Shown here: positions 16,677-25,482 of the stretch, in pieces
Position numbering within the stretch: position 1 is the first letter of the stretch
How the letters are laid out: each line of letters opens with the position of its first letter
Source of the DNA: Lacisediminihabitans changchengi
GTDB lineage: Bacteria; Actinomycetota; Actinomycetes; Actinomycetales; Microbacteriaceae
Length of the DNA: 64,000 nt
Direction: 5' to 3'
Assembly (NCBI RefSeq): GCF_016634425.1
Contig: NZ_JAEPES010000002.1
Coordinates: 372,001 to 436,000, forward strand
Program-made: the position numbers and the translations under genes
Notes under the pieces: generated by a model
What the model was told of the DNA's origin: nothing
The model's database searches: none
The model's input: only the letters and a program-made list of their open reading frames with translations

Positions 16677-16722
16677 GGACGGAGTGCAGGGGGATGGAGT
16701 GCAGGCTGGCGGGGTGCAGCGG

Positions 16723-17856
16723 CTAGCGCTGGGGGCGGCGGGCGCCGGTCGGGTCGGTGCGCGAGCCCCGCCCCGGCTTGTCGTCGAGCTCGATGAACAG
16801 CCAGCGCGGCTTCGGCTCGATCAGCGGGCGGAACACCGTGCGGATGATGGGACTGGCCAGGGCGATCGAAATCGCGATGGCAGCGAGGATCACCGCGGCA
16901 AGGAGCCAGTCCGACGGATGCTCGCCCTTCAGTACGCCGGTCTCTCGCAGCGGGTAGAGCACGAAACTGTGCAGCAGGTAGATGTACATCGTCGCCTGAC
17001 CGAAGCCGGTGATCCAGCTCTGCGATCGGGGAACCAGCACGAAGAACGCCGCGCTCAGGATGGCCGCCAGCGCGAGAAAGGCGAGCCGAACGAATCCGGC
17101 CCACCAGGCATCCTGACCGAGCCCGTCGTAGCTGTCGTCGTAGAAGAACCAGTGGACGCTGATCTCCTTCCAGAACCCGATGAAGAAGACGACGCTGAGG
17201 GCCCAGGTGATGAGTACCGCTGCCGCGATGAGCCGCACCCAGAGGGCCTGACGGTCGAGCATCCGCCATTTCTCGGCTAGCTTCCATTGCCGCACCTGCC
17301 AGCCGAGCACGAAGAACGGGAGGATGCCGATGGCCCGGGAGAGGGAGAACGTGCTGTCGACGTTGCTCAGGTAGCCGACCCCGACCGAGAACACGATCGA
17401 CCAGAGCAGTGGGAAGCGCAGCAGCACAAGATAGGGCAGCACCAGCCGGAAGACCGCGAGGGCGAGCAGGAACCACAGGGTCCAGTGCGGGGTGGTCGGG
17501 TTGAGGCTGGTCGACCCCTCGGCGAGGTACTGAACTACCGTCCAGATGGTCTGCATGATCGCGTACGGCAGCAGGATGTCGGTGATGACCTTGCGCATCT
17601 GTCGCGACCCAGGCGGGCTGGCCTTGGAGAAGTAGCCGCTGATGATCGCGAAGGCCGGCATGTGGAACGCGTAGATGAAGACGTAGACCATGAGCGCGTG
17701 GTCAGATTGCCCGGTCAGCCGCTGCACGGAGTGGCCGATGACCACGAGCGCGACGCAGAGGAAGCGCGCGTTATCCCAGAGCGGAACGCGGCGCTTGCGG
17801 GCTGGCGCAGGGCTCGGCGCTATTGAGGGCGAAACCTCGGCGGTCGCTGACGTCAC
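16723..17856 (-). CDS. Acyltransferase 3 family membrane protein (fucose 4-O-acetylase-like)
   Basis: A 377-residue membrane protein with about 10 hydrophobic segments. The start of the domain, RVPLWDNARFLCVALVVIGHSVQRL, has the conserved Arg and His pair of acyltransferase-3 enzymes. FHMPAFAIISGYF and PHWTLWFLLALAVFRL are typical of the fucose 4-O-acetylase-like branch. Such proteins O-acetylate sugars of surface polysaccharides, taking the acyl group across the membrane. I place the start at GTG 17856, which lies 7 nt after TAGGGT (leaderless). It is divergent from the SDR gene with a 52-bp gap. The acceptor is unknown. Confidence 0.82.
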   Translation of the reverse strand: MTSATAEVSPSIAPSPAPARKRRVPLWDNARFLCVALVVIGHSVQRLTGQSDHALMVYVFIYAFHMPAFAIISGYFSKASPPGSRQMRKVITDILLPYAIMQTIWTVVQYLAEGSTSLNPTTPHWTLWFLLALAVFRLVLPYLVLLRFPLLWSIVFSVGVGYLSNVDSTFSLSRAIGILPFFVLGWQVRQWKLAEKWRMLDRQALWVRLIAAAVLITWALSVVFFIGFWKEISVHWFFYDDSYDGLGQDAWWAGFVRLAFLALAAILSAAFFVLVPRSQSWITGFGQATMYIYLLHSFVLYPLRETGVLKGEHPSDWLLAAVILAAIAISIALASPIIRTVFRPLIEPKPRWLFIELDDKPGRGSRTDPTGARRPQR

Positions 17857-17908
17857 GGCGACAACCCTAGCCGCGCTAGCGTTTAACCCATCGAATGAGG
17901 GAGAGACG

Positions 17909-18685
17909 TTGACAGCGAGACGAGTGGTGGTAACGGGCGCGAGTTCGGGCATCGGCGCGGCAACAGCGCGCCTGTTCCGGGCGCACGGCTGGGATGTCGT
18001 GGCCGTCGCCCGCCGCACCGAACGCCTCGAGGCGCTCGCCGACGAGACCGGCTGCGACATCTTCACCGCCGACCTCACCGATCAACTTCAGGTGGATGCC
18101 CTGCGCGACTACGTCCAGGCGCTCGGGCCGGTGCACGCTCTCGTCAACAACGCGGGGGGCGCGTTCGGCCTGGCGTCGGTCGAGGCGGGGGATCCGGAGG
18201 ACTGGATCCGCATGTTCGACGTGAACGTCGTCGCCGTGAAGCGGGTCACGAGCGCGCTGCTGCCGCTGCTGCGTGCGGCGTCCGTTGACGGGGGCCACGC
18301 AGACATCCTCACCGTCACCTCGATCGCCGGCCACGTCGCCTACGAGGGCGGTGGCGGGTACAACGCCGCGAAGTTCGCCGAGCACGCGATGGTGGCGGTG
18401 CTGAGGCTGGAGCTCGCGGGCGAGCCGATCCGGGTGCTCGAGGTGGCGCCCGGAATGGTTCACACCGAGGAGTTCTCGCTGGTGCGCTTCGCCGGCGACC
18501 AGGCCAAGGCCGATGCGGTCTACGACAACGTGCCGGAGCCGCTCGTGGCGGAGGACATCGCCGAGGCGATCGTGCACGCCATCGAGCTTCCTGGCCACGT
18601 GAACCTCGATCTGGTCACGATCAAGCCGGTGGCGCAGGCCGCCCCGTGGAAGGTTATCCGCGGCGAGCTGAAGCCCAAGCTCTAG
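17909..18685 (+). CDS. Short-chain dehydrogenase/reductase (YdfG-like)
   Basis: A 258-residue classical SDR. The NAD(P) site is VVVTGASSGIGAATARLF, followed by VAVARRTERL, whose basic residues suggest NADP. NNAG occurs near residue 85, and the catalytic Ser and YNAAK motif are in TVTSIAGHVAYEGGGGYNAAK. The C-terminal stretch EVAPGMVHTEEFSLVRF is typical of the NADP-dependent 3-hydroxy acid dehydrogenase (YdfG) branch. TTG at 17909 follows GAGGGAGAGA and gives the right family length. Longer readings would run into the divergent acyltransferase. Its stop shares the bases CTAG with the convergent MFS gene. Confidence 0.87.
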   Translation: MTARRVVVTGASSGIGAATARLFRAHGWDVVAVARRTERLEALADETGCDIFTADLTDQLQVDALRDYVQALGPVHALVNNAGGAFGLASVEAGDPEDWIRMFDVNVVAVKRVTSALLPLLRAASVDGGHADILTVTSIAGHVAYEGGGGYNAAKFAEHAMVAVLRLELAGEPIRVLEVAPGMVHTEEFSLVRFAGDQAKADAVYDNVPEPLVAEDIAEAIVHAIELPGHVNLDLVTIKPVAQAAPWKVIRGELKPKL

Positions 18686-20160
18686 GCGGGGAGCGCGGCG
18701 TCGGCGAAGGCGAGTTTCGGCACGAAGAACAGCAGCACGGCGGCCACGAGCGCGCCCGCACCGCAGATCACCCAGACGGTCATATAGCCGGCGAGGCTGG
18801 ATGCCGTGCTCGACACGGCCCCGCTCGATACAGCACTGATGACTCCGCCGGCCAGCACGATGCCGAATACGGCGGAGGCGAACGATCCGCCGATCGTCTT
18901 GGTGGTGTTCGTCAGAGCGGCCGCGATGCCGGTCTGCCCGAGGGGTGCGGCCGCAGCGGCCGCGGCCGGCATCGCGCCGACCAGAGCGCCGGAGCCGAGG
19001 CCGGCGATGAACATGTTCATGAACACCTCCCAGACCTGCAGATGCAGGGGGAGGAAGAGCAGGTACCCGATCGCAACCAGGAAGGCGGCGCCGATCAGGG
19101 CCACTCGCGGCGTGAGGCGCCGTGACAGCACGGGGAAGAACAGGGCGCCGATGATCATCGAAATCAGGTAGACGCCGATCAGGGTCGAGCGGTCACCGGA
19201 GTCGAGCCCCAGCCCGTAGCCGTTCGCCGGATCCGTTCCCGCGTAGGCACTGAGCGGTGCCTGCGCGCCGAGCAGGCTTATGCCGATCAGCGCCGCGGTG
19301 AGCTGCACGGGCCACATGGTGGGCTGCATCAGCACCCGCAGATCGATGGCGGGGTCATCCTGTCGCAGCTCGTAACGGGCGAAGGGCACGAAGGCGGCGA
19401 TGCCCGCCACGATCAGCAGGTACGCCCACCACGCGGTCATCCCGTTCAGGCGAAGGAAGGTGAGGCCAGAGGTGATGAGCAGCAGGCCGACGGTGAGGAT
19501 GCTGAAGCCCACGATGTCGAGGCGTCGCCCGGGCAGCGGGGTCGACTCCGGCACGCCGAATAGCACCGCGAAGAACACCAGAGTGACCGCGATCGCCGGG
19601 ATCATGAGGGTGAGCGGAACGTTGTGATCGAACCATCCGAACACCCGGCCGCCCAGCAGGGCGCCGACGATCGCGCCGGTCTCGAGCGCCACCACCAGGA
19701 AGCCGGCGGCACGCCGGGTCTGCGACGGACCGCGACCGGTGCGGCGCCCGCGATCGAAGATGAGCGCGATCTCCAGGGGCAGCCAGACCGTGTAGAAACC
19801 CTGAAGCGCCCAGGCGATGAGAAACAGCACGAAGTTGTCGGCGAAGACCAGCGCCCAGGTGGCGAGCCCCGTGAGCACGGTCGAGATCAGCAGGATGCGC
19901 TTGTGCCCGAACATGTCGCCGAGCTTGGCGAGCACCGGCACCGTGAGCGCGGCGACGAGCAGTTGCGCAGCCTCGAACCAGTTGAAATCGGCGTCGCGGA
20001 TGTGCAGGTATTTCACCAGGTCGCTGATCAGCGGCACGTAGTAGCCCTGCAGGATGCCGCTGACGATCTCCACCAGAAACAGAAAGCCGATGAGACCGAA
20101 CGTCACGCTGCCGGCTCGCGGCACATTCTGTGACGTGCTAGATGCTGGCGCCGTCGTCAT
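18682..20160 (-). CDS. MFS transporter (14-TM type)
   Basis: A 492-residue MFS protein with about 14 hydrophobic segments. TM1 region: SVTFGLIGFLFLVEIVSGILQGYYVP. The motif A-like loop is AKLGDMFGHKRILLIST. A basic cytoplasmic loop (FDRGRRTGRGPSQTRRAAG) lies between TM4 and TM5. The ATG at 20160 lies 6 nt after TAGCAT (minus strand), with no ribosome site, so it is probably leaderless. Its stop codon overlaps the stop of the convergent SDR gene in a single CTAG. Substrate unknown; a DHA2-like drug or organic acid exporter is most likely. Confidence 0.85.
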   Translation of the reverse strand: MTTAPASSTSQNVPRAGSVTFGLIGFLFLVEIVSGILQGYYVPLISDLVKYLHIRDADFNWFEAAQLLVAALTVPVLAKLGDMFGHKRILLISTVLTGLATWALVFADNFVLFLIAWALQGFYTVWLPLEIALIFDRGRRTGRGPSQTRRAAGFLVVALETGAIVGALLGGRVFGWFDHNVPLTLMIPAIAVTLVFFAVLFGVPESTPLPGRRLDIVGFSILTVGLLLITSGLTFLRLNGMTAWWAYLLIVAGIAAFVPFARYELRQDDPAIDLRVLMQPTMWPVQLTAALIGISLLGAQAPLSAYAGTDPANGYGLGLDSGDRSTLIGVYLISMIIGALFFPVLSRRLTPRVALIGAAFLVAIGYLLFLPLHLQVWEVFMNMFIAGLGSGALVGAMPAAAAAAAPLGQTGIAAALTNTTKTIGGSFASAVFGIVLAGGVISAVSSGAVSSTASSLAGYMTVWVICGAGALVAAVLLFFVPKLAFADAALPA

Positions 20161-20166
20161 GATCGG

Positions 20167-20222
20167 ATGCTAGTGGCAGGAGGGTCATGATCGACACATC
20201 CGGGCCTGTACCGTTGTCTCAT
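20167..20222. promoter_or_regulatory. Divergent leaderless-type promoters
   Basis: On the minus strand TAGCAT (20167-20172) lies 6 nt before the MFS ATG at 20160. On the plus strand TACCGT (20209-20214) lies 6 nt before the phosphoribosyltransferase ATG at 20221. Confidence 0.55.
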
Positions 20223-20706
20223 GGCTGAAGTCGAACGTGAAATTCTGGGTTGGGACGAGTTCGGGAATGCGTCCCGGGAACTCGCGAGAAGCATTCACGG
20301 AAGTGGCTTCGAAGCGGATGTCGTGGTCGCCATCGCCCGCGGAGGGCTGCTGCTGGCCGGCGCCGTGGCGTACGCGCTCGACGTGAAGAGCTGCGGAGCA
20401 CTGAACGCCGAGTTCTACACCGGTGTCGACGCCCGCTTGGACGAGCCGGTCATCCTGGCGCCATACCTCGACGAGGTTTCGCTCTCGGGCAAGAAGGTGT
20501 TGCTGGTGGATGACGTCTCGGACTCCGGCCGCACCCTCGCGATGGTGCTCGACCTGATTCGTCTGGCCGGCGCCGACGTGCGCACGGTGTGCCTGTACTC
20601 CAAGCCGCAGACCGTGCTCGAGCCAGACTACGTGTGGCGCAAGACCGCGAAGTGGATCGCCTTCCCGTGGTCGTCGAAGCCGCCCGTCACGCTCGAGGCC
20701 AACTGA
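20221..20706 (+). CDS. Phosphoribosyltransferase domain protein
   Basis: A 161-residue type I PRTase. The PRPP-binding motif is KVLLVDDVSDSGRTLAM (residues 95-111), preceded by VVAIARGGLLLAGAVAYAL (the PPi loop). The substrate hood is short and the end (DYVWRKTAKWIAFPW) matches a group of xanthine/hypoxanthine-guanine PRTase-like proteins whose substrate is often not tested. It could salvage a purine base, but I would not assign one. Transcription is probably leaderless. The gene is followed by 60 bp of short GACGC/GACAC iterations and then ung. Confidence 0.85.
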   Translation: MAEVEREILGWDEFGNASRELARSIHGSGFEADVVVAIARGGLLLAGAVAYALDVKSCGALNAEFYTGVDARLDEPVILAPYLDEVSLSGKKVLLVDDVSDSGRTLAMVLDLIRLAGADVRTVCLYSKPQTVLEPDYVWRKTAKWIAFPWSSKPPVTLEAN

Positions 20707-20766
20707 CGCGCTGACGCAGCGACAGACCGACGCGACGACACACCGACATAACGACACACTGACGCC
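20703..20766. repeat. Short imperfect tandem repeat before ung
   Basis: The gap consists almost entirely of GACGC, GACAG and GACAC units 7-10 bp apart (CTGACGC, GCGACAG, CCGACGC, GCGACGACAC, CGACAT, CGACACAC). It carries CACACT six bases before the ung GTG, which could serve as a -10. Confidence 0.45.
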
Positions 20767-21429
20767 GTGGCCAAATCGCTCTCCGAGCTGATCGACCCCG
20801 GGTGGGCGGAGGCCCTCGCGCCCGTCGCCGACCAGGTGGCGGCGATGGGAGAGTTTCTGCGCGCCTCCGGGCCCTACCTGCCCGCCGGCGCGCACGTGCT
20901 GCGCGCCTTCGAGCGACCGTTCGCGGATGTCCGGGTGCTGATCGTGGGTCAGGACCCGTACCCGACGCCGGGGCACGCCATCGGGCTCTCCTTCGCGGTC
21001 GACCGGGCAGTGCGCCCGCTGCCACGCAGCCTGCAGAACATCTACCGCGAGCTGAAGGACGACCTCGGCATCGAGCATCCCGAGCACGGCGACCTGAGCG
21101 CATGGGCCGACCAGGGCGTGATGCTGCTCAACCGGGTGCTGACCGTGGCGCCGGGGGAGTCCGCCTCGCACAAGGGCAAGGGCTGGGAGGCGATCACCGC
21201 GACCGCCATCCACGCACTGGCGACGCGCGGTGGGCCGCTGGTGGCGATTCTGTGGGGGCGTGATGCCATCGCGTTGGAGCCGATGCTCGGGCAGGTCCCG
21301 GTGGTGAAGTCCGTGCATCCGAGCCCACTGTCGGCGTCGCGCGGCTTCTTCGGATCGAAGCCGTTCAGTCGAACGAACGCCCTATTGGTCGCGCAGGGCT
21401 CGACACCGATCGATTGGTCCGTACGCTGA
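20767..21429 (+). CDS. ung: Uracil-DNA glycosylase
   Basis: A 220-residue family 1 UDG that removes uracil from DNA. The water-activating loop is [17 protein letters not shown] (Asp and Tyr present; near residue 62), [24 protein letters not shown] is the middle signature with the uracil-binding Asn, and [14 protein letters not shown] near 180 holds the His and the minor-groove loop. All family 1 hallmarks are intact and the length is usual. GTG start at 20767. Confidence 0.95.
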   Translation: MAKSLSELIDPGWAEALAPVADQVAAMGEFLRASGPYLPAGAHVLRAFERPFADVRVLIVGQDPYPTPGHAIGLSFAVDRAVRPLPRSLQNIYRELKDDLGIEHPEHGDLSAWADQGVMLLNRVLTVAPGESASHKGKGWEAITATAIHALATRGGPLVAILWGRDAIALEPMLGQVPVVKSVHPSPLSASRGFFGSKPFSRTNALLVAQGSTPIDWSVR

Positions 21430-21467
21430 GCTTCACCACCTGAAGCATTCCGACCGGACGGGACCGC

Positions 21468-22883
21468 ATGTCGACGCAGACCACCGATGCTCCGGCCAGC
21501 ACGATCGGCGCGGTCGCGCGCTACGGACTGCTGATCGGTCCGCTGCTCAGCATGATCGACTCGAGCATCGTCAACGTGGCTGTGCCCGACATCGCGACGG
21601 AGCTGACAGCGCAGCTCGACGAGGTGCAGTGGGTGGTCAGCGGGTACCTGCTCGCGCTCGGCGTCTCGCTCGCCCTCACCGCCTATCTCGCCAAGCGCTA
21701 CGGCGTGCTGCGGGTCTACACGGTGAGCATGGTGCTGTTCGTGCTGGCGTCGGCAGCGTGTGCCGTCGCGCCGAACATCGAGTTCCTGATCGCGTTCCGT
21801 GCGGTGCAGGGATTCGTCGGTGCTCCGCTCGTTCCACTCGCGCTCAGCATCCTGCTCGGAAAAGACGGGATCGGCGGCGGCAAAGTGCCTATCTCGGCGG
21901 CGCTCACTCTGTTCCTCGCGCCCGCGCTCGGTCCGACACTGGGCGGCCTCCTCATCGGTGCGGGGGGTTGGCGCTGGATCTTCATCGTCAACGTGCCGGT
22001 CGGGGTGATCGGACTGCTGCTCCTGCTGCGGGTTCCGACGTCGGTCGGTGCTCTCGGGTCGTCATCGGCGCGATTCGATCCGGTCGGCTTCGTGTTGCTC
22101 GCTCTCGGGCTGACAGGGGCTCTGTTCGGGGCCACGGAAGGGACATCCGAGGGGTGGGACAGTCCCGTCTCCTGGCTTCCGCTCGGGCTCGGCCTGGCGC
22201 TGCTGGTCGGCTACGTGTTCTGGGCGCTCCGTCGCGCCCATCCGGCGGTGGACCTGCAGATGATGCGGCACCGCAACTCGGCGATCGCTCTCGTATTACA
22301 GGTGTTCTGTTCCGTGGTCGCGTTCGGCACGGTCTTCTTGCTGCCGGTCTTCACCCAGTCGGTGCAGGGGCACAGCGCCTTCGCGACCGGTATCGCGCTG
22401 CTGCCGCAGGGGATTGTGATGGGAGTTGCGACGTTCTTCGGGCAGAAGCTCTCGGTGCGGGTGCCACTCAAGATCTTGGTCGTGTCCGGCTTCGCGATCC
22501 TCGCGATCTCGAGCGTGTTCCTGATCACCCTCGAACAAGACACACCACTCTGGGCAACCGCCCTCATCCTGTCCGGACGCGCGATCGCGATCGGTCTGGT
22601 CACCGCGCCCCTGCTCGTGGCGATGCTCGCGCCCCTGCCAGAAGATCAGCTCGCCGACGGCAACACGCTGTTCAACATCACCCAGCGGCTCGGCGGGTCG
22701 ATCGGGGTCAGCATCCTCGGGTCCGTCGTCGCGGGCGGGGCGACCCTCGCGGCCACGATCGATTCCTTCCACCTGGTCGGCGCAATCCTGGTAGCCATCG
22801 CGGTGGTCGCGGGTATCGTCTCGCTCTTCCTCACCCAGGATCGCAGCACTCCCGTGCGCTCGGTCAGCCCGCTCGGCGAATAG
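21468..22883 (+). CDS. DHA2 family MFS efflux transporter
   Basis: A 471-residue, 14-TM transporter. TM1 carries GLLIGPLLSMIDSSIVNVAVPDIA, the DHA2 signature with the membrane Asp. Then comes LDEVQWVVSGYLLALGVSLALTAYLAKRYG. Motif C is in APALGPTLGGLLIGAGGWRW. It probably exports drugs or toxic metabolites. It starts 38 bp after ung and precedes a Pat-like acetyltransferase that has its own promoter. Efflux plus N-acetylation next to each other could form a detoxification pair, but that is only suggested by position. Confidence 0.9.
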   Translation: MSTQTTDAPASTIGAVARYGLLIGPLLSMIDSSIVNVAVPDIATELTAQLDEVQWVVSGYLLALGVSLALTAYLAKRYGVLRVYTVSMVLFVLASAACAVAPNIEFLIAFRAVQGFVGAPLVPLALSILLGKDGIGGGKVPISAALTLFLAPALGPTLGGLLIGAGGWRWIFIVNVPVGVIGLLLLLRVPTSVGALGSSSARFDPVGFVLLALGLTGALFGATEGTSEGWDSPVSWLPLGLGLALLVGYVFWALRRAHPAVDLQMMRHRNSAIALVLQVFCSVVAFGTVFLLPVFTQSVQGHSAFATGIALLPQGIVMGVATFFGQKLSVRVPLKILVVSGFAILAISSVFLITLEQDTPLWATALILSGRAIAIGLVTAPLLVAMLAPLPEDQLADGNTLFNITQRLGGSIGVSILGSVVAGGATLAATIDSFHLVGAILVAIAVVAGIVSLFLTQDRSTPVRSVSPLGE

Positions 22884-22898
22884 CAGTCCTCGAAAAGT

Positions 22899-22913
22899 TA
22901 GGCTTGCCCCATG
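22899..22913 (+). promoter_or_regulatory. Leaderless-type -10 of the Pat-like GNAT gene
   Basis: TAGGCT (22899-22904) lies 6 nt before the ATG at 22911. The same hexamer and spacing occur at 3648, 25517 and 48228. Confidence 0.55.
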
Positions 22914-23507
22914 CTCGAGGAGGAATACCTAGCCCACCACCGGCCGTTGCAGGCGCAGCGCAACCTGCCCCCGCTCGAGGTGCCGTTCGTCTACGAAATC
23001 CGGGATGCCGTGGAGACCGACCTCCCCGACATTCGCGAGATCTACAACCACTACGTCGCCAACTCCACCGTCACCTTCGACGAGACGCCGATGACGATCC
23101 GCGCCTGGCGCACCAAGTTCGCTCACGTGCGCAAGGTGAACATGCCGTTTCTGGTGGCGCAGAGCCCCAGCGGCCAGATACTCGGTTTTGCCTACGTCTA
23201 CCCGTGGAAAGAGAAGGCCGCGTACCGTTTCACGGTCGAGGACTCGATCTACCTGGGTGCGGCATCCACCGGTAAGGGGCTCGGCCCGGTGCTGATGGAA
23301 GCGCTGATCGAGGCGTCGCGCGAGGCCGGCATCAAGGAGATCATCGCCGTGATCGCCGACAAGGGAGCGGATGCCTCGATCGCCATGCACCGCAACTTCG
23401 GCTTCAAGGAGATCGGGCACATGGGAAAGGTCGGCTTCAAGTTCGACCGCTGGCTCGGAACCGTGCTCATGCAGAAGTCGTTGAAGGGCTCGGGATCCCG
23501 CAAGTAG
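22911..23507 (+). CDS. GNAT acetyltransferase, phosphinothricin N-acetyltransferase-like
   Basis: A 198-residue GNAT. From residue 28 it follows the Pat/Bar/MnaT pattern: IRDAVETDLPDIREIYNHYVANSTVTFDETPMT, then AYVYPWKEKAAYRFTVEDSIYLGAASTGKGLGPVLM (with the acetyl-CoA loop TGKGLG) and AVIADKGADASIAMHRNFGFKEIGHM. The N-terminal 27 residues are an extra arm not seen in classical Pat. Family members acetylate phosphinothricin or methionine sulfoximine/sulfone. Which of these applies cannot be judged from sequence. Confidence 0.85.
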   Translation: MLEEEYLAHHRPLQAQRNLPPLEVPFVYEIRDAVETDLPDIREIYNHYVANSTVTFDETPMTIRAWRTKFAHVRKVNMPFLVAQSPSGQILGFAYVYPWKEKAAYRFTVEDSIYLGAASTGKGLGPVLMEALIEASREAGIKEIIAVIADKGADASIAMHRNFGFKEIGHMGKVGFKFDRWLGTVLMQKSLKGSGSRK

Positions 23508-23514
23508 TCGTGGG

Positions 23515-23841
23515 CTAGTGCTTGCCACCGAGTTCGAGCAGCACGACGCCGCCGATCACCAACACCATGCCGACGATCTGTAGCCAGGTGAGCGGTTCTT
23601 TGAACAGCAGCCAGCTGATCACGACGACGAGCACCACGCCGACCCCGGCCCAGATCGCGTAGGAGATGCCGAGTGGCACACCCCGAGTGAGGGACTGCGA
23701 GAGCAGGAAGAACGCTCCGACGTAACCGGCCGTGACGATGATGTACGGCACGACCTTATTGCCCTCGCCGGTGGCGAACTTGAGGGCTGTGGTGGCGATG
23801 ACCTCGGCGATGATCGCGCCGGCGAGGAAGAGATAGCCCAT
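23515..23841 (-). CDS. Small multidrug resistance (SMR) family transporter
   Basis: A 108-residue protein with four membrane segments, the standard SMR size. The essential membrane carboxylate is Glu13 in TM1 (LFLAGAIIAEVIATTALKFA). The TM3 signature GISYAIWAGVGVVLVVVISW is that of the Qac/EmrE drug-export branch rather than the guanidinium exporters. I choose ATG at 23841 because TACGCT lies exactly 6 nt upstream, as in other leaderless genes here; a GTG one codon earlier is possible. It is divergent from the next small gene with 35 bp between starts. SMR proteins work as antiparallel dimers. Confidence 0.9.
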   Translation of the reverse strand: MGYLFLAGAIIAEVIATTALKFATGEGNKVVPYIIVTAGYVGAFFLLSQSLTRGVPLGISYAIWAGVGVVLVVVISWLLFKEPLTWLQIVGMVLVIGGVVLLELGGKH

Positions 23842-23847
23842 CACTCG

Positions 23848-23879
23848 AGCGTACCGGCGGCGGCTACAGTCGAAGCATG
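23848..23879. promoter_or_regulatory. Divergent leaderless-type promoters (SMR gene / small protein)
   Basis: On the minus strand TACGCT (23848-23853) lies 6 nt before ATG 23841. On the plus strand TACAGT (23865-23870) lies 6 nt before ATG 23877. The two -10 elements are only 11 bp apart, so polymerases on the two promoters should exclude each other. Confidence 0.5.
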
Positions 23880-24239
23880 CCAGAAGCCCCGCGCACCCGC
23901 CCGTCCGGCGCCGTCGTGGTCCACTCCTTCGCCGGTCATCTGAAGGCCCGCCCGAGAGCGGTATTCGAGGCGCTCGACCGGCGGTTCAGCCCAGGTTCGG
24001 CGGGACAGAGCCGGTACCTCGCCGACCCCAATGCGTTTCTGATCGTGGCCGAGGGCGGCCGGTGGTACCGCGGCGAATATCGCATGGTGCCCGATGAGCA
24101 CGGGTCGAACCTCGAGCACATCATGCTCAACATCGCCGGCCAGCAGAAACTTTCGAGGTTCACCGGTCGACGCGAGATCAAGAGCGCCCCCGCCGAGTTC
24201 GAGCGCCTGCTGCGGGAGCTGCGGCTCGAACTGCAGTAG
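23877..24239 (+). CDS. Small uncharacterised protein, 120 aa
   Basis: I do not recognise this with certainty. It has no signal peptide or membrane segment. The pattern VVVHSFAGHLKARPRAVFEALDRRF, then a beta-rich middle (DPNAFLIVAEGGRWYRGEYRMVPDEHGSNLEHIMLNIA) and a C-terminal helix (APAEFERLLRELRLEL) is compatible with a short SRPBCC/START-like fold, but no motif proves it. Codon use matches the neighbours and a -10 element sits 6 nt upstream, so it is a real gene. It converges on the LCP gene with 3 bp between stops. Confidence 0.7.
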   Translation: MPEAPRTRPSGAVVVHSFAGHLKARPRAVFEALDRRFSPGSAGQSRYLADPNAFLIVAEGGRWYRGEYRMVPDEHGSNLEHIMLNIAGQQKLSRFTGRREIKSAPAEFERLLRELRLELQ

Positions 24240-24242
24240 CGG

Positions 24243-25481
24243 TTACCCCTTCGCGCGCTGCCCCTTCGTGCAGGTGTTCTGCGCGGCGGTCTGCCCGTTG
24301 ACCGAGCTCGGCAAGGCGACGGCACTCGGGGCGGGAGTTGCGGCATCCGTCGGGGCTGCGCTGGTCGTGGCAGGCGTCGTGGGCGACGTGACGGTCGGAT
24401 TGTTCGGGTCGAGGGTGGTTCCCTCTCCGGTTCCGCCGGTGAGCGCGATCGGCTGGTCGTTTCGGAGGGCTGTGAACAGGATGTCCGCGGCAGCTTTCGA
24501 GGGGAGCACCCCATTCTGTCCCGCCGCGGTGCCGTAGCCGGAGGGATACTTCACAAAGACGACATCCTCGAAGCTGATGTCTTTCACCGCGAGCGCCATC
24601 GACACCATCGTCGTGAGGTTGCTGAGCGATTCGGAGCGCTTGGTGTTGTCGACCACCGCCTTGGCCAGCTCGTAATCCTTCACCGGATTGCCGAGCACCT
24701 CGGGGGTCTTGATCTTGCGGACCAGAGCCGAGAGGAACGACTGCTGATTGCTGATGCGGGCGAGGTCGCTGCCGTCGCCCACTCCGTAGCGCACCCGAAG
24801 GAACTGCACCGCATCCTGTCCGACCAGAGTCTGCTGCCCGGCTTCGAGGTCGAAGTGGATCTGCTCGTCGTGAATCGCCTTGGCGATGCAGACCGTGACC
24901 CCTCCGACGGCGTTCGACATGCCGACCACGCCCTGAAACTCGGTGAGAGCGGCGAATGGAATGGTCATTCCGGTGAGGTTCTCGACGGTCTTGACGATGC
25001 AGGGAAGCCCGCCGTAGGTGAGGGCCACATTGATCTTGTTGACCTGGGCGGGGTAGTTTCCGCCCTTGCCGTTCGGGCAGGAGGCGATCGGGATGATCAG
25101 GTCGCGGGGAAAACTCACGACGGTGGCGCTCTGGTGGTCGGCCGAGACGTGCAGCAGCATGGTCACGTCATTGAGGTGCTCGCCACGCTTGCCATAGGCC
25201 GGGTCACCCTCGGCGCTGTCGCTGGCGGCGACGAGCACGTTGATCTCACCGTCGTAGGCGCCGAGCCCGGGCGGTGCCTTCGCCACCGGCTGCCCGATCA
25301 GCTTCACGCCGCCGGTGGTCACCGTGGTGGACAGGTCATAGACCGCTACCGCGCCGACCGCCGCCGAACTCACGGCGACGACCGCGATCGCCGCGACGAC
25401 GAACTTCGCCGCGGTGGCCAACGGGCGCGGGTGGGAGAGCCGGCCGTGGCGGGCGAGGGGAGTCTGAGGGCGGCTCGGCAT
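24243..25481 (-). CDS. LytR-CpsA-Psr (LCP) family cell-wall ligase
   Basis: A 412-residue protein: cytoplasmic Arg/His-rich start, one membrane anchor (about residues 25-48) and an extracellular LCP domain with NVLVAASDSAEG near 82, SFPRDLIIPIASC (polyprenyl-phosphate-binding Arg and Asp), NKINVALTYGG and VRYGVGDGSDLARISNQQSFL (second Arg cluster). A Thr/Ala/Pro-rich tail of about 70 residues ends in two charged residues. LCP enzymes attach glycopolymers to peptidoglycan. The usual VGYR-like segment reads VRYGV here. Transcription is leaderless from one half of the mirror-image promoter at 25483-25496. Confidence 0.88.
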   Translation of the reverse strand: MPSRPQTPLARHGRLSHPRPLATAAKFVVAAIAVVAVSSAAVGAVAVYDLSTTVTTGGVKLIGQPVAKAPPGLGAYDGEINVLVAASDSAEGDPAYGKRGEHLNDVTMLLHVSADHQSATVVSFPRDLIIPIASCPNGKGGNYPAQVNKINVALTYGGLPCIVKTVENLTGMTIPFAALTEFQGVVGMSNAVGGVTVCIAKAIHDEQIHFDLEAGQQTLVGQDAVQFLRVRYGVGDGSDLARISNQQSFLSALVRKIKTPEVLGNPVKDYELAKAVVDNTKRSESLSNLTTMVSMALAVKDISFEDVVFVKYPSGYGTAAGQNGVLPSKAAADILFTALRNDQPIALTGGTGEGTTLDPNNPTVTSPTTPATTSAAPTDAATPAPSAVALPSSVNGQTAAQNTCTKGQRAKG

Positions 25482-25482
25482 T

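Noticed and set aside
22911..23841. Pat-like GNAT and SMR pump as one resistance cassette
   Set aside because: They are convergent with separate promoters, and no substrate evidence or mobile element flanks support a cassette.
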